Made by a program: the position numbers and the translations under genes. DNA of 64,000 bases from Melittangium boletus DSM 14713 (GTDB lineage Bacteria; Myxococcota; Myxococcia; Myxococcales; Myxococcaceae). The notes beneath the pieces are model-generated. The model saw only the letters and a program-made list of their open reading frames with translations. It was not told where the DNA came from and made no database searches. The DNA lies in contig NZ_CP022163.1 in assembly GCF_002305855.1 (NCBI RefSeq), positions 8,065,765-8,129,764 of the forward strand. Reading direction: 5' to 3'. Below, one piece after another: positions 43,609-52,800 of this stretch. Each line of letters begins with the position of its first letter. Positions within the stretch are counted from its first letter, which is position 1.

Positions 43609-44526
43609 TCACCCTCTCGCCAGGGCGGAGGGGACCGGGCGCTCGAGGCGGTGGACAGCGGCCACCAGACATGCCGCGCTGCCGCCCCCCAGGTGGAACT
43701 GCTCCAGCGGGACATGCACGGGCTGCTTGCCGGCGTCACGCACCGCTTGCTCCGTGACGGGCGCGCGGCAGGGGATGAGCACCGAGCGCCCGCACTCGAC
43801 CATGTTGAGGCTGAAGCGCAGCGCCTCGTCACGCGGAATGGGCACGATGCGGCGGATGCCCGGGGCGCGCTCCAGCCGCAGGAAGGACTCGCGGGTGAAG
43901 GCCTCCGGGTACACCAGCGCGGTGCCGTCCTCGAGCACCGTCAGGGCCACGTCCAGGTGGTAGAGGGCCGGATCCGTCAGCTCGAGGGGCGTCACGGGCA
44001 CCTCGAGGAAGCGTTCCAGCTCGGTGGCGGTCCTCACGTCCGAGCGCTGGCCGTGGCCCAGCAGCAGCCCCTGGCCCTCGGGCAGCATGGCCACATCGCC
44101 GCCCTCGAAGTGGACGGACGGGGGGCCGTGCAGCTCGAAGCCCTGGGCTTCCAGGGCCACGGCGCGCATGCGCTGCTCCTGGCCTCGCTCCCCGTGCAGG
44201 TAGCTGGCGAGCAGGGCGCGCCGCCGGCCGCCCCGCTCCACGAGCAGCGCGTTGTCCTTGGCGAACACGGAGTCGAAGGCGCCGTGGACGAAGGGCAGCT
44301 CGATGAGCGTGGCGCCCTCGCGGCGCATCGCCTCGCGCAACACGCGGTGCTCCTCATACGCCGCGGTCATGTCCACCGGGCCCACCCGCATGTGCGGATT
44401 GATGACCCAGCTCACGCGAAAGGCGCAGTCCGCGTCGCGCGCATGCGCCTCGTCCCGTACGCACTCGAGCTGACTGACGACGAACGTCCTCCCGGCGGCG
44501 GATCCTTCTTCCTGGCGTATGTCCAT
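43609..44526 (-). CDS. Dimethylarginine dimethylaminohydrolase/arginine-deiminase superfamily protein
   Basis: This 305-residue protein belongs to the guanidino-group-modifying (pentein) family. Visible marks are VFAKDNALLV, HFEGGDVAML (the FEGGD substrate-binding motif), LYHLDVALTVLEDGTALVY (catalytic histidine in HLD) and LGGGSAACLV (the C-terminal catalytic cysteine). Members hydrolyse dimethylarginine to citrulline plus dimethylamine, deiminate arginine, or transfer amidino groups. The exact substrate is not readable from sequence. It is the first gene of the leftward run that continues through the desaturase to the NRPS, so it may supply or modify a guanidine-derived precursor, or be unrelated. 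Confidence 0.85.
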   Translation of the reverse strand: MDIRQEEGSAAGRTFVVSQLECVRDEAHARDADCAFRVSWVINPHMRVGPVDMTAAYEEHRVLREAMRREGATLIELPFVHGAFDSVFAKDNALLVERGGRRRALLASYLHGERGQEQRMRAVALEAQGFELHGPPSVHFEGGDVAMLPEGQGLLLGHGQRSDVRTATELERFLEVPVTPLELTDPALYHLDVALTVLEDGTALVYPEAFTRESFLRLERAPGIRRIVPIPRDEALRFSLNMVECGRSVLIPCRAPVTEQAVRDAGKQPVHVPLEQFHLGGGSAACLVAAVHRLERPVPSALARG

Positions 44527-44673
44527 CTGCGTCCTCTGGGCGTTGAGTCATCCGCACGACGTGTACGGCTTCACGGAGCGGGCGGGCTTCTTCCACAAAG
44601 GAGATGGGGCTTCAATTCAATTAGGAAGAACGCTGATGGAGTTGGGGACATGACAATTCACGAGGAGTTTTCC
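44527..44673 (-). promoter_or_regulatory. AT-richer leader upstream of the amidinohydrolase-desaturase-NRPS run
   Basis: This 147-base gap, clearly richer in A and T than its surroundings (notably 44610-44625 and 44645-44675), precedes the first gene of the run and follows the GT-C gene. It is the best place for the promoter of the biosynthetic operon, but no clear -35/-10 pair or sigma-54 site was found. Confidence 0.3.
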
Positions 44674-46587
44674 TTACTGGGGCATGCGGTAGAGCACGAT
44701 GCCCGAGCGCGGTGCGTGGAAGAGGTACTCCGCGCCGCGCCACTCGCGCAGGGCCCACTCCGCCTGGGAGCCGCCTTCCACGCCCACCCACCGGGGCTTC
44801 AACGCATCGATCCGGGCGAGGTACGCGCCCAGGTCCCCGTTGCTCGGCACGTACTCCACCCGGGTGCGGTAGTCGCGCGTGAAGAACTCCCCCAGGAAGT
44901 TCACCGACTGATCATAGGCCACCACGTCGCCCGCCCTCAGCTCCTGCTCCTTGCGGAGGTTCCACTCGGTGGGCCACAGCCAGTTGACCACCTGGAGCGC
45001 CGCGCGGCGCGAGGGGTCCGAGCGCAGCGTCTCCTCGAAGTGCTTCGGGTACATGAAGAGCTCCCGCTCGCGCACCTGCGCGCTCGCCCCTCGCCAGAAG
45101 GTCACGCCCGTGAGCCCGAGGAAGAGGAGTGACAGGCCCAGGCGGGGCAGGGCGCGTCCAAGACGCCCCTGGACCGAGCCCAGCGCCACCAGCCCCGCGG
45201 TGGCGACTCCCATCACGAAGCGGGGCCACCAGGCCGACTGCACCGTCAACGCCGCCAGCGCGAGCGCGAGCACGGGCAGGTGGTGCTTCCAGTGCCTCGG
45301 CCGCCACAGCTCCAGCACGAGCCACACCAGGCACGGCACCAACAGGTACGCGAAGAGCGGACCGAATCCTCCCGTGCGCACGTCCGGCCAGTACACGGGC
45401 GGCTCCACGTACCAGCTCCGCAGCAGTTGCAGGACGGCGCCCGGCGAGCCGAAGAAGAGCGGGCTCTCCCCGGGACGCGAGCCATAGAACTGCGCCGGAT
45501 CGAACAGGCCGGGCAGCTCGGTGCCCAAGAGCGGCACCTTCACCTTGAAGGCCCACAGCGGATTGCCCGTCTTCCAGAGGTTCTGGAAGTACTTGAACGA
45601 ACCCACGGCCATGAGCGCGAGCACCGACAGCGCCTGGTTCGCGGCGATCCGCCACCGTCCGCCGTGCGCGTTCCTCAGCTCCCATACGCCTCGGAGGGCG
45701 ATCCAGGGCCCGAGCATGAGCAGGTGGAAGGCCCCCGTCATCTTCGTGCCCGTGTACAGCCCGAACGCCAGCAGGCTCATCCAGCGATCCCTCGCGTTGG
45801 GCCGCTCGCGCAGGAAGAACACCGCCGCGCTCAGGAAGGCGCCGCACGCCAGGTCCACGTGCGTGCTCCACATCTGCAGGAACATGGGGGGCAGGAGCAC
45901 CCACGCCGCGCCCACTCCCGCCGCGAAGGCCGGGCGCGCCCCGACTTCCCGCGCCCAGGCCGCCGTCACCGCCGCGCCCAGCACCGCGAAGGGCAGTTGC
46001 GAGCTGTCATCCAACCGGTTGTCGGAGGGGAAGATGCAATTCCAGAGCGCCAGCAACTCGATGTTCTTCGGATGGCTCTGCGTCCAGGGGACCGACGTGT
46101 CGATCCAATCCAGCGAACCCGTCTGGATGGCGTATCCGGTGATGGGCACGTGGTACCAGACCGGATCCCACGTCCAGGATTTGTAGATCCACACCAGCAG
46201 CACGGCGAAGAGCCACACCCCCACCGTGAGCACGCAGGTGAGCACCGCGGGCTCGCGCTCGCTCAGGGCCTCGCGCACCAGCCTCGCCGGGGCGCCCAGG
46301 TCCGCGCGCGCCAGGAGCCTTGTCCGCTCGCCTCCCAAGACGCGCCAGGCCGCTCCCGCCGCGATCGCGAACCCCACCGGTGCCAGCAACCCGAGCCACA
46401 TGGGACGCAGCAGCCCCACGAGCCCCAACGCCTGTATGGGAATGAGGAGGAGCGCGGGGGCCACGAGAAGCAGGGCGATGAGCCGGTGGAGGACACCTCG
46501 CTCCGGGTAGAGCGCCGCCGCGACGAGCCAGCTCGCCCCCAGGCACATCCCCGTTTCCAAGATCCAGACGAGCCAACCCATGAGCAT
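44674..46587 (-). CDS. GT-C-type membrane glycosyltransferase-like protein
   Basis: This 637-residue polytopic membrane protein has roughly ten to twelve hydrophobic helices. A loop after the early helices reads WTWDPVWYHVPITGYAIQTG, like the acidic D-x-x-x-YH loop of polyprenyl-phosphate-sugar-dependent GT-C enzymes (ArnT/PMT-type). A soluble C-terminal domain of about 130 residues (from about 510) follows. It would transfer a sugar from a lipid carrier on the periplasmic side; donor and acceptor are unknown. It is the last gene of the copper/cytochrome operon; the ATG at 46587 lies 48 bases after the upstream stop. A TTG at 46632 would fit tighter coupling. Confidence 0.65.
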   Translation of the reverse strand: MLMGWLVWILETGMCLGASWLVAAALYPERGVLHRLIALLLVAPALLLIPIQALGLVGLLRPMWLGLLAPVGFAIAAGAAWRVLGGERTRLLARADLGAPARLVREALSEREPAVLTCVLTVGVWLFAVLLVWIYKSWTWDPVWYHVPITGYAIQTGSLDWIDTSVPWTQSHPKNIELLALWNCIFPSDNRLDDSSQLPFAVLGAAVTAAWAREVGARPAFAAGVGAAWVLLPPMFLQMWSTHVDLACGAFLSAAVFFLRERPNARDRWMSLLAFGLYTGTKMTGAFHLLMLGPWIALRGVWELRNAHGGRWRIAANQALSVLALMAVGSFKYFQNLWKTGNPLWAFKVKVPLLGTELPGLFDPAQFYGSRPGESPLFFGSPGAVLQLLRSWYVEPPVYWPDVRTGGFGPLFAYLLVPCLVWLVLELWRPRHWKHHLPVLALALAALTVQSAWWPRFVMGVATAGLVALGSVQGRLGRALPRLGLSLLFLGLTGVTFWRGASAQVRERELFMYPKHFEETLRSDPSRRAALQVVNWLWPTEWNLRKEQELRAGDVVAYDQSVNFLGEFFTRDYRTRVEYVPSNGDLGAYLARIDALKPRWVGVEGGSQAEWALREWRGAEYLFHAPRSGIVLYRMPQ

Positions 46588-46635
46588 GCGCTCGCGGACA
46601 GTGCCCCAACGCGGAGCCCCTCCACAAGGCAAGTC

Positions 46636-48339
46636 TCACGGCGCCGTGAGGTGGGGCTGGGGCCGATCGAAGACGCGCCAGATGACGCGCTCTCCGCCGC
46701 TGGTGTGGTTGGGGGCATGGCAGTGGACGACGAAGTCCCCCGCGGCGCGGTGCTCCTCCGAGTCTTCGGTGAGGACGAGGGTGAGGCTTCCGCCCGGTGT
46801 CAGCAGGTGGGGTTGGGCCAGGGGCTCGTCCGAGGACTCGCTCCATCCATGCACATGCGGGATGTGGGGCTCCGCGTTTCCCGCGTGCACCACGCGCAGC
46901 TTGATGGCCTCGTCCCGGTACGAGCGCAGCAGCGGAGCCTCCGCCTCCGGCGGGGACGCGTGGGGCTCGTCCCGCTCGAATTGAGGATGGCTGCGGTAGT
47001 TGAGTCCGAAGGAGCCGGCACGGAAGGGTCCGGCCATTTCGTCCAGCTCGGGCAGCAACTCGCCCCGGGACGAGCGCACCTCGGCCACCTCGGGCGGTCC
47101 CATGGCGTGGGAGATCAGCACCAGCTCCCGGAAGGAGCTCCCGGAGGGCGTGTCGATGCGGGCTTCCCATCCCTGTCCGCCCGGCAATGGCCCGTTCTCG
47201 GAGGCGTCCCGGTACCGGGCGCCCGCTGGCTCCAGGACGAGCGCGCCGAAGAGCCCTCGGGACTCGCGCTCGCCCCCGTCCTCCGGATCGTGCAGGAGAT
47301 ATGCCCCCTCCGCCTCGGGGTCGTCGGGCAGCGCGAGCGCGTAGGTGAGGGATTGGCCCGGCGGGAGCGAGGTCCCTGGAACGAAGTCTCCCGTCCGTCC
47401 CGGGCCGCTCACGGTGCCGCGCAGCCCCTCGATGTGCAGGGCCGCGGGCTCTTGGTCGAGCCGGTTGGTGAAGCGCAAGCGCAGGCACTCGCCCAGGTTG
47501 GCGCGCAGCACGAGGGGGTAGGGAAGCACCTCCGGCCCCTCGGTCCGCTCGCCGTCGAGGACGTAGCGCAGTCCCCGGGGAATGTGGTCGCCCTCCGCGT
47601 TGAGGCGGATGTCCGTGGCGATGGCCGCCACGGCGTAGTGCCGCACGGGCGCCCCCGGTGGACACACGTCCGCCTCCAGGACGGGCCCTTCATCGGATTT
47701 CCAGAGACAGGCGGCACCCAGCCAGAGGAGTGACGCCGTCGCGGACCCTCGGGCGCGCGTGAGCGCGAAGCGCGAGCGGTGGTGCACGAGCAGCCACGTG
47801 AGCGGGAAGACGGGCACCTGGAGCAGCATCGCGTCCCGGATGCCCGCCCACGCCGCGTCCAGGAGCGAGTCGTCGCCCGGCTCCTCCGGTGACGAGAGGT
47901 CCGGGCTGGCCACCGAGCACAGGAAGCGGCTCTCGTCCGTCAGGGGATCGGCCGTCGCGGGACGCGCGAGGCCCATGTCGGAGGGAGTCGATGGAGCGGG
48001 CCGACTCTGGACGATGCCCCGGCCCGCGGCCACGGGCAGCAGCAACAGGAGGAAGCTCGTGGAGAGCAGGGCGGCCTTCCGCGCGTCCGTGAGAGGGCCT
48101 GGGTGCCGGTGGCGGTACACGCGCACGCCCGCGACCACCAGCGTCCAGAGGGGCACGAGGAGCGCCGCGTCCTTCGCCAGCAGGCGGCCCACGGTGCTCG
48201 CGCGGACGTCGAAGCCCCCGGAGAGCAATTCCAGCAGCACGAGCTCCCAGCCCAACAGGCCGCACGAGAGGAGCACGGCGAGCTCCCAACGGGGCTTCCA
48301 GCACGCGCCCTCGGGAGTATTGGCAGGGGGGCCGTTCAT
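46636..48339 (-). CDS. Membrane-anchored multicopper-oxidase-like protein, copper sites incomplete
   Basis: This 567-residue protein begins with about five hydrophobic helices (residues 20-215), unlike soluble laccases, followed by cupredoxin-like domains. Near the C-terminus the multicopper-oxidase ligands are clear: HIPHVHGWS and FVVHCHAPNHTSGG (the HCHxxxH motif). The first-domain pairs are degenerate: the usual HWHG is LHIEGL, and the second HxH reads LLHDPEDG. The trinuclear copper centre may therefore be incomplete. Its start overlaps the cytochrome gene stop (ATGA). It may act in copper handling or electron transfer with the neighbouring Sco/PCuAC and cytochrome c proteins. Confidence 0.8.
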   Translation of the reverse strand: MNGPPANTPEGACWKPRWELAVLLSCGLLGWELVLLELLSGGFDVRASTVGRLLAKDAALLVPLWTLVVAGVRVYRHRHPGPLTDARKAALLSTSFLLLLLPVAAGRGIVQSRPAPSTPSDMGLARPATADPLTDESRFLCSVASPDLSSPEEPGDDSLLDAAWAGIRDAMLLQVPVFPLTWLLVHHRSRFALTRARGSATASLLWLGAACLWKSDEGPVLEADVCPPGAPVRHYAVAAIATDIRLNAEGDHIPRGLRYVLDGERTEGPEVLPYPLVLRANLGECLRLRFTNRLDQEPAALHIEGLRGTVSGPGRTGDFVPGTSLPPGQSLTYALALPDDPEAEGAYLLHDPEDGGERESRGLFGALVLEPAGARYRDASENGPLPGGQGWEARIDTPSGSSFRELVLISHAMGPPEVAEVRSSRGELLPELDEMAGPFRAGSFGLNYRSHPQFERDEPHASPPEAEAPLLRSYRDEAIKLRVVHAGNAEPHIPHVHGWSESSDEPLAQPHLLTPGGSLTLVLTEDSEEHRAAGDFVVHCHAPNHTSGGERVIWRVFDRPQPHLTAP

Positions 48340-49199
48340 TCTCCGGCCCGGGGACTCACGAGGTAGCGGATGACGTCCGCCATCTCCTGCGCGGACAGCG
48401 TTTCACCGTACAGGGGCATGGGGCTGGGCCGGGCACAGGGTGTTTGTCCGGGGCACTCGGGCGCGAGGAAGGCGTCGGGGTTGAGCAGGGACTCATAGGC
48501 GTACTGCGCCGCGCTCAAGCCCGCGATGCGCGTGGCCCCCACCCGGAGAAACCCGCCGAGGGGAGGGCCCACCCGGGCATTCTCCGGCGATGCCATGTCC
48601 CCATGGCAGGAGGCGCAGGCGAGCCGCCCGTGGAAGAGGGCCTCGCCCGCGGAGGCGGAGCCGGGCGGAAGCTCCTCCACGCTCTCGGGCCAGCCCTGGG
48701 GCTCCGCTTCGGGACTCAGGGGCCGCCGGGTGGCCAGCAGGGCCGTGCGCTCTCCGCCCCGGACCCAGCTCAGGCGCAAGGGAGCGGTGGTGCGCGGCAC
48801 GTCGAAGCTCAGCGTCAGGAACAACAGCTCCGCGGGACGCAGGGTGAAGGGCCGGGAGACTTTCGTCGAGGCGAGCCACTCGGCGCCCGTGCGGCCCTCG
48901 GTGAGCCGCAGCTCCTCGGGTGTGAACTCCAGGGGGAGGGAGCGGGGATTGAAGACGGACAGCTCCACGGCGAGACGGCGCGAGCCGGACGCGGGCGCGC
49001 CGGGCACCGAGGGCAGGGCGGCCGTGGCGCCATGGTCCGTGGCCTCGTGCAGCCACACGGCCCGCTCCAGCCGCAGCCGGAGCCCTCGCTGCTGGGCCTC
49101 TCGCTGGGGCTGCTCGGCGCGGGCGCGCAGCACGAGCGCCCCTCCGCCCAGGGACGCCAGCAGCGCGAGGCTGGCCGCGCTCCAGGGCCTATAGCGCAT
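48336..49199 (-). CDS. Membrane-anchored c-type cytochrome
   Basis: This 287-residue protein has an N-terminal hydrophobic anchor (about 7-28), a beta-rich region (about 60-165) of unknown type, and a C-terminal mono-haem cytochrome c domain with CASCHG (CxxCH) at about 195. The axial methionine is probably in ARPSPMPLYGETLSAQEM, followed by the typical closing helix ADVIRYLVS. It acts in periplasmic electron transfer. It overlaps the Sco-like gene upstream by 11 bases and the oxidase-like gene downstream by 4, which marks a tight operon. Confidence 0.88.
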   Translation of the reverse strand: MRYRPWSAASLALLASLGGGALVLRARAEQPQREAQQRGLRLRLERAVWLHEATDHGATAALPSVPGAPASGSRRLAVELSVFNPRSLPLEFTPEELRLTEGRTGAEWLASTKVSRPFTLRPAELLFLTLSFDVPRTTAPLRLSWVRGGERTALLATRRPLSPEAEPQGWPESVEELPPGSASAGEALFHGRLACASCHGDMASPENARVGPPLGGFLRVGATRIAGLSAAQYAYESLLNPDAFLAPECPGQTPCARPSPMPLYGETLSAQEMADVIRYLVSPRAGE

Positions 49200-50181
49200 C
49201 CGCGCCGGGCTCCGACACGGGAACGGACAACCTCACGGGGCCCGCCTTCTCGAAGCGCAGGGTGAGGTCCAGTTGGGCGGCCGCGGCGGGCACGGCGTAC
49301 AGCATGAGGTGTTTGCCCCCGGGTTCCAGCTCCACGCGGCTGCGCGCGGGCAGGGCGAAGCCCTCGGGCCGCGGATTCATCCGCAGCAGCTCTCCCTCGG
49401 CGAGGACTTCGTGCAGCTCCACCCGCCCGGCCGACGAGGATTCGGCGGAGACGAGGCGATCGTCTCGTCCGGTGCCGTTGACGAGCGTGAGGTAGACGGC
49501 GCCCACCCGGGAGGGCGTCACCATCGCCCGGGCCTTCTCCACCCGGGGGCCCACGGACGGATCCTCGTCTTCCGCCAGCAGCCGCGCCACTTCGTCCTTC
49601 AGGTATTCCGCGCCCACGGAGAAGGGCAGGCGCAGACGCAGCACGCCCCGCTTGTCGACGACGAAGAACGCCCCCGTGTGATCGATGGTGTACGGCACGT
49701 CCTGCTTGAAGGGGTGTTGGCGGTAGCGCGTGGTGTCCGGGTAGTGGCGCGCCGCGGTGACATGCCAGGCGGACAGCACCGAGGCGAGCGAGCCTTCTTC
49801 CAGGCGCAGGCCCAGGAAGCGCGGATTGAAGGCGTGCACGTACTTCTCCAACTGCTCGGCGCTGTCCCGCTCGGGATCCACGGAGAGGAAGACCACCTGG
49901 AGATCCCTCGCCGCGGCGCCCAGGCGGCGCTGGAGCCGTTGCAGCTGGTTCAGGGTGGTGGGACACACGTCCGGGCAGGACGTATAGCCAAAGGACAGCA
50001 CCACCACCTTGCCGCGCTGCTCGCTCAGCCGGAAGATTCCGCCCGAGGCCTGGGGCACTTCCAGCTCGGGAGCGGCTTGGAGCGGGAGCACCGCGAATTC
50101 ATCGCTCTTGCGGCACCCGGCGGTGAGCACCAGGAGCGCACAGAGCGGCGGCAGCCAGCGTGTACGTCCGCGCATGTCCAT
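49189..50181 (-). CDS. Sco1/SenC-PCu(A)C fusion copper-chaperone lipoprotein
   Basis: This 330-residue lipoprotein (lipobox LTAGC near residue 22) carries two copper-chaperone domains. Residues about 35-195 are a Sco1/SenC thioredoxin fold with the copper-binding CPDVCP and the distal histidine in YTIDHTGAF. Residues about 205-325 are a PCu(A)C domain with the ligand set H-x10-M-x22-H-x-M (HEVLAEGELLRM then KHLM), close to the canonical spacing. Both families insert copper into the CuA site of cytochrome oxidase subunit II, and here they are joined in one chain. It is the first gene of a four-gene leftward operon with the cytochrome c, oxidase-like and GT-C genes. Confidence 0.9.
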   Translation of the reverse strand: MDMRGRTRWLPPLCALLVLTAGCRKSDEFAVLPLQAAPELEVPQASGGIFRLSEQRGKVVVLSFGYTSCPDVCPTTLNQLQRLQRRLGAAARDLQVVFLSVDPERDSAEQLEKYVHAFNPRFLGLRLEEGSLASVLSAWHVTAARHYPDTTRYRQHPFKQDVPYTIDHTGAFFVVDKRGVLRLRLPFSVGAEYLKDEVARLLAEDEDPSVGPRVEKARAMVTPSRVGAVYLTLVNGTGRDDRLVSAESSSAGRVELHEVLAEGELLRMNPRPEGFALPARSRVELEPGGKHLMLYAVPAAAAQLDLTLRFEKAGPVRLSVPVSEPGADAL

Positions 50182-50274
50182 TGCCCCCCCGGGAAGTCCA
50201 GCCAGGGGAGGAGAGATGGGGATTCTCGAAGGATGAAGTCAGTGGTCCGGGAGGACGAGGACTCTGTCCGGAGT

Positions 50275-50772
50275 TCATCGCCCGTGGTGCGAGCGTCGCC
50301 AGTGCTCCACCTGACGCACCTGCTCGAGATCCCTGGGCGTGCCGCGCTCACGCTTGAGCGCGAGGAGGGTCTCCAGGTCCATCACGGGCAGTCCTCCCAG
50401 GAGCCGGGCCCCGGCCACCACCTCGCGAGGCGACAGGGTGTCGTGCTCGTAGGTGCCGTCCATCACGGCCGTGTCCTTCCTCGCCCGGACGTAGTACCTG
50501 CCGCGCAGGGACTCCAGGTCCAGCGGGAGCGAGACGGGGACGTTCCAGACCGCGAGCGCCCAGCCATCCTCCACCAGGATCCGCGCCCACCGCTGGAGGT
50601 TGTCCGGCTCCGGGTCCAGGAAGAGATCGCAGTCCGGGACGGGCTCGCCCGCGAGTGCGTCCATGGACAGGCGCAGCGCGAACGAGCCCGTGAGCGCGAA
50701 GGACACGCCTCTCGCCTTCAACCGGTGCAGCACGTCCAGATAGGCGGGGTGCTCGGGAGGCCAGGGGCTCAT
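50275..50772 (-). CDS. Nucleotidyltransferase-fold-like protein paired with a radical SAM protein
   Basis: This 165-residue protein shows a possible minimal nucleotidyltransferase signature: LTGSFALRLSMD (GS at about 31) then PDCDLFLD (DxD-like at about 48). The C-terminal half is helical and charged (LALKRERGTPRDLEQVRQVE), as in the antitoxin/AbiEii-like or HepT-associated families. The assignment is tentative because no third acidic residue could be placed with confidence. Its ATG overlaps the radical SAM gene stop (ATGA at 50769-50772), so it is translationally coupled and probably acts on the same target. Confidence 0.55.
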   Translation of the reverse strand: MSPWPPEHPAYLDVLHRLKARGVSFALTGSFALRLSMDALAGEPVPDCDLFLDPEPDNLQRWARILVEDGWALAVWNVPVSLPLDLESLRGRYYVRARKDTAVMDGTYEHDTLSPREVVAGARLLGGLPVMDLETLLALKRERGTPRDLEQVRQVEHWRRSHHGR

Positions 50773-51830
50773 GCGGCGGTGCGCAGCAAGACCTCGCGCT
50801 CCGGATCCCAGTCCGCGCAGAGGTTGCCATTGGCGTGGAAGACGAACTTGTGGATGACGCCCGAGCGGTGCCGGGCCTTCATGTCCTGGTAGTCCGAGGC
50901 CTCGAACGTCACGTCGCACCGGCCCCGCCAGCGCAGGCGCACGTTCCAGTAGTAGTAGCCGCGCGTGACTTCCAGGGGCTCGAAGTCCGCGCTGGACGCT
51001 CCGCCCGGCAGCAGGGGCCCGAGCAGGTCGTCGATGGCCACCCGATCCCTCTCGATGACGCGCGATGTTCCATTGGGCCGGTAGAGCCCATGGAGCCGCG
51101 AGAACTCGCGGAACACCACGTCCGTCACGCCGAGCGAGTCCACCGCCCAGCCCAGGTAGTCCTCCACGTCCCGAGGCGTCGCCACGCCCGTGCGTTGCGC
51201 GATGCACACGAGCCGCACGGGCACCTGCTCGCGAGAGGCCCGTATCGCGGACTCGAACACCTCCTGCCTCGCCACGGGCTGACCGGGCCGGAAGCGCATG
51301 ATGACGTCATTGCGCGCCGCCACGGGGTGGTGCCGGGACACCTCCACGCGCGTCAGGCCATAGCGCGCCAGGCGGGGCAGCAATACCGCGCCCGACGTCT
51401 CCGCGCACAGCCCCGAGGCGTTGGAATAGAGGACCTTCTCCTCCACGAGGCCCTGGGGATGCCGCTCGTGTTGCTCCAACACCTCGAGCACCCCCAGCAA
51501 CCACTCCGGCACATCCGTGGCCTCCAGCCCGGACAGCGAGATGCCCAGGGGAAGGCCTCGGAGCGCGGCCAGCGCCCGCGCCAGCCCTTCCTGGTAGCCG
51601 GGGCCGGGGCGCAGCGCGGCGGACAAGCGTCCGGAGTCCCAGGGCCGCAGCGTCTCCGAGCAGAAGACACAGCGGGCCGAACAGGGCTGGGCGGAGGCGA
51701 AGGGCGTGAACGTCACGGGCAGCGCCACCCGCCACGTCTGGCCTTCCCACGTATGCGTCCGAAGCGACTCGGGGGGCGGCACCTTGTGGTGCACGGGAAG
51801 GCCAGCGAGGGAGGCGGGCAGCGCGAACAT
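50769..51830 (-). CDS. Radical SAM protein
   Basis: This 353-residue protein has a CxxxCxxC iron-sulfur motif (PCSARCVFCSE) at about residues 54-64, so it binds a [4Fe-4S] cluster and S-adenosylmethionine. Downstream strands such as LGISLSGLEATDVPEWL and RVEVSRHHPVAARNDVIMRF fit a partial TIM barrel. No second cysteine cluster of a SPASM or Twitch domain is obvious. The reaction is not identified. The C-terminal part (GYYYWNVRLRWRGRCDVTFE) is beta-rich and unrecognised. The ATG at 51830 is preferred; the frame extends upstream only as a shadow of menB. It is coupled to the following nucleotidyltransferase-like gene. Confidence 0.85.
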   Translation of the reverse strand: MFALPASLAGLPVHHKVPPPESLRTHTWEGQTWRVALPVTFTPFASAQPCSARCVFCSETLRPWDSGRLSAALRPGPGYQEGLARALAALRGLPLGISLSGLEATDVPEWLLGVLEVLEQHERHPQGLVEEKVLYSNASGLCAETSGAVLLPRLARYGLTRVEVSRHHPVAARNDVIMRFRPGQPVARQEVFESAIRASREQVPVRLVCIAQRTGVATPRDVEDYLGWAVDSLGVTDVVFREFSRLHGLYRPNGTSRVIERDRVAIDDLLGPLLPGGASSADFEPLEVTRGYYYWNVRLRWRGRCDVTFEASDYQDMKARHRSGVIHKFVFHANGNLCADWDPEREVLLRTAA

Positions 51831-51847
51831 GGACTTCTCGCCGAGGC

Positions 51848-52747
<900 letters not shown>

Positions 52748-52800
52748 GGCGTGTCTCCGAGAGGGGGCGCGCGGACCCTAGTGCCGCCTCTCGGCGAGCG

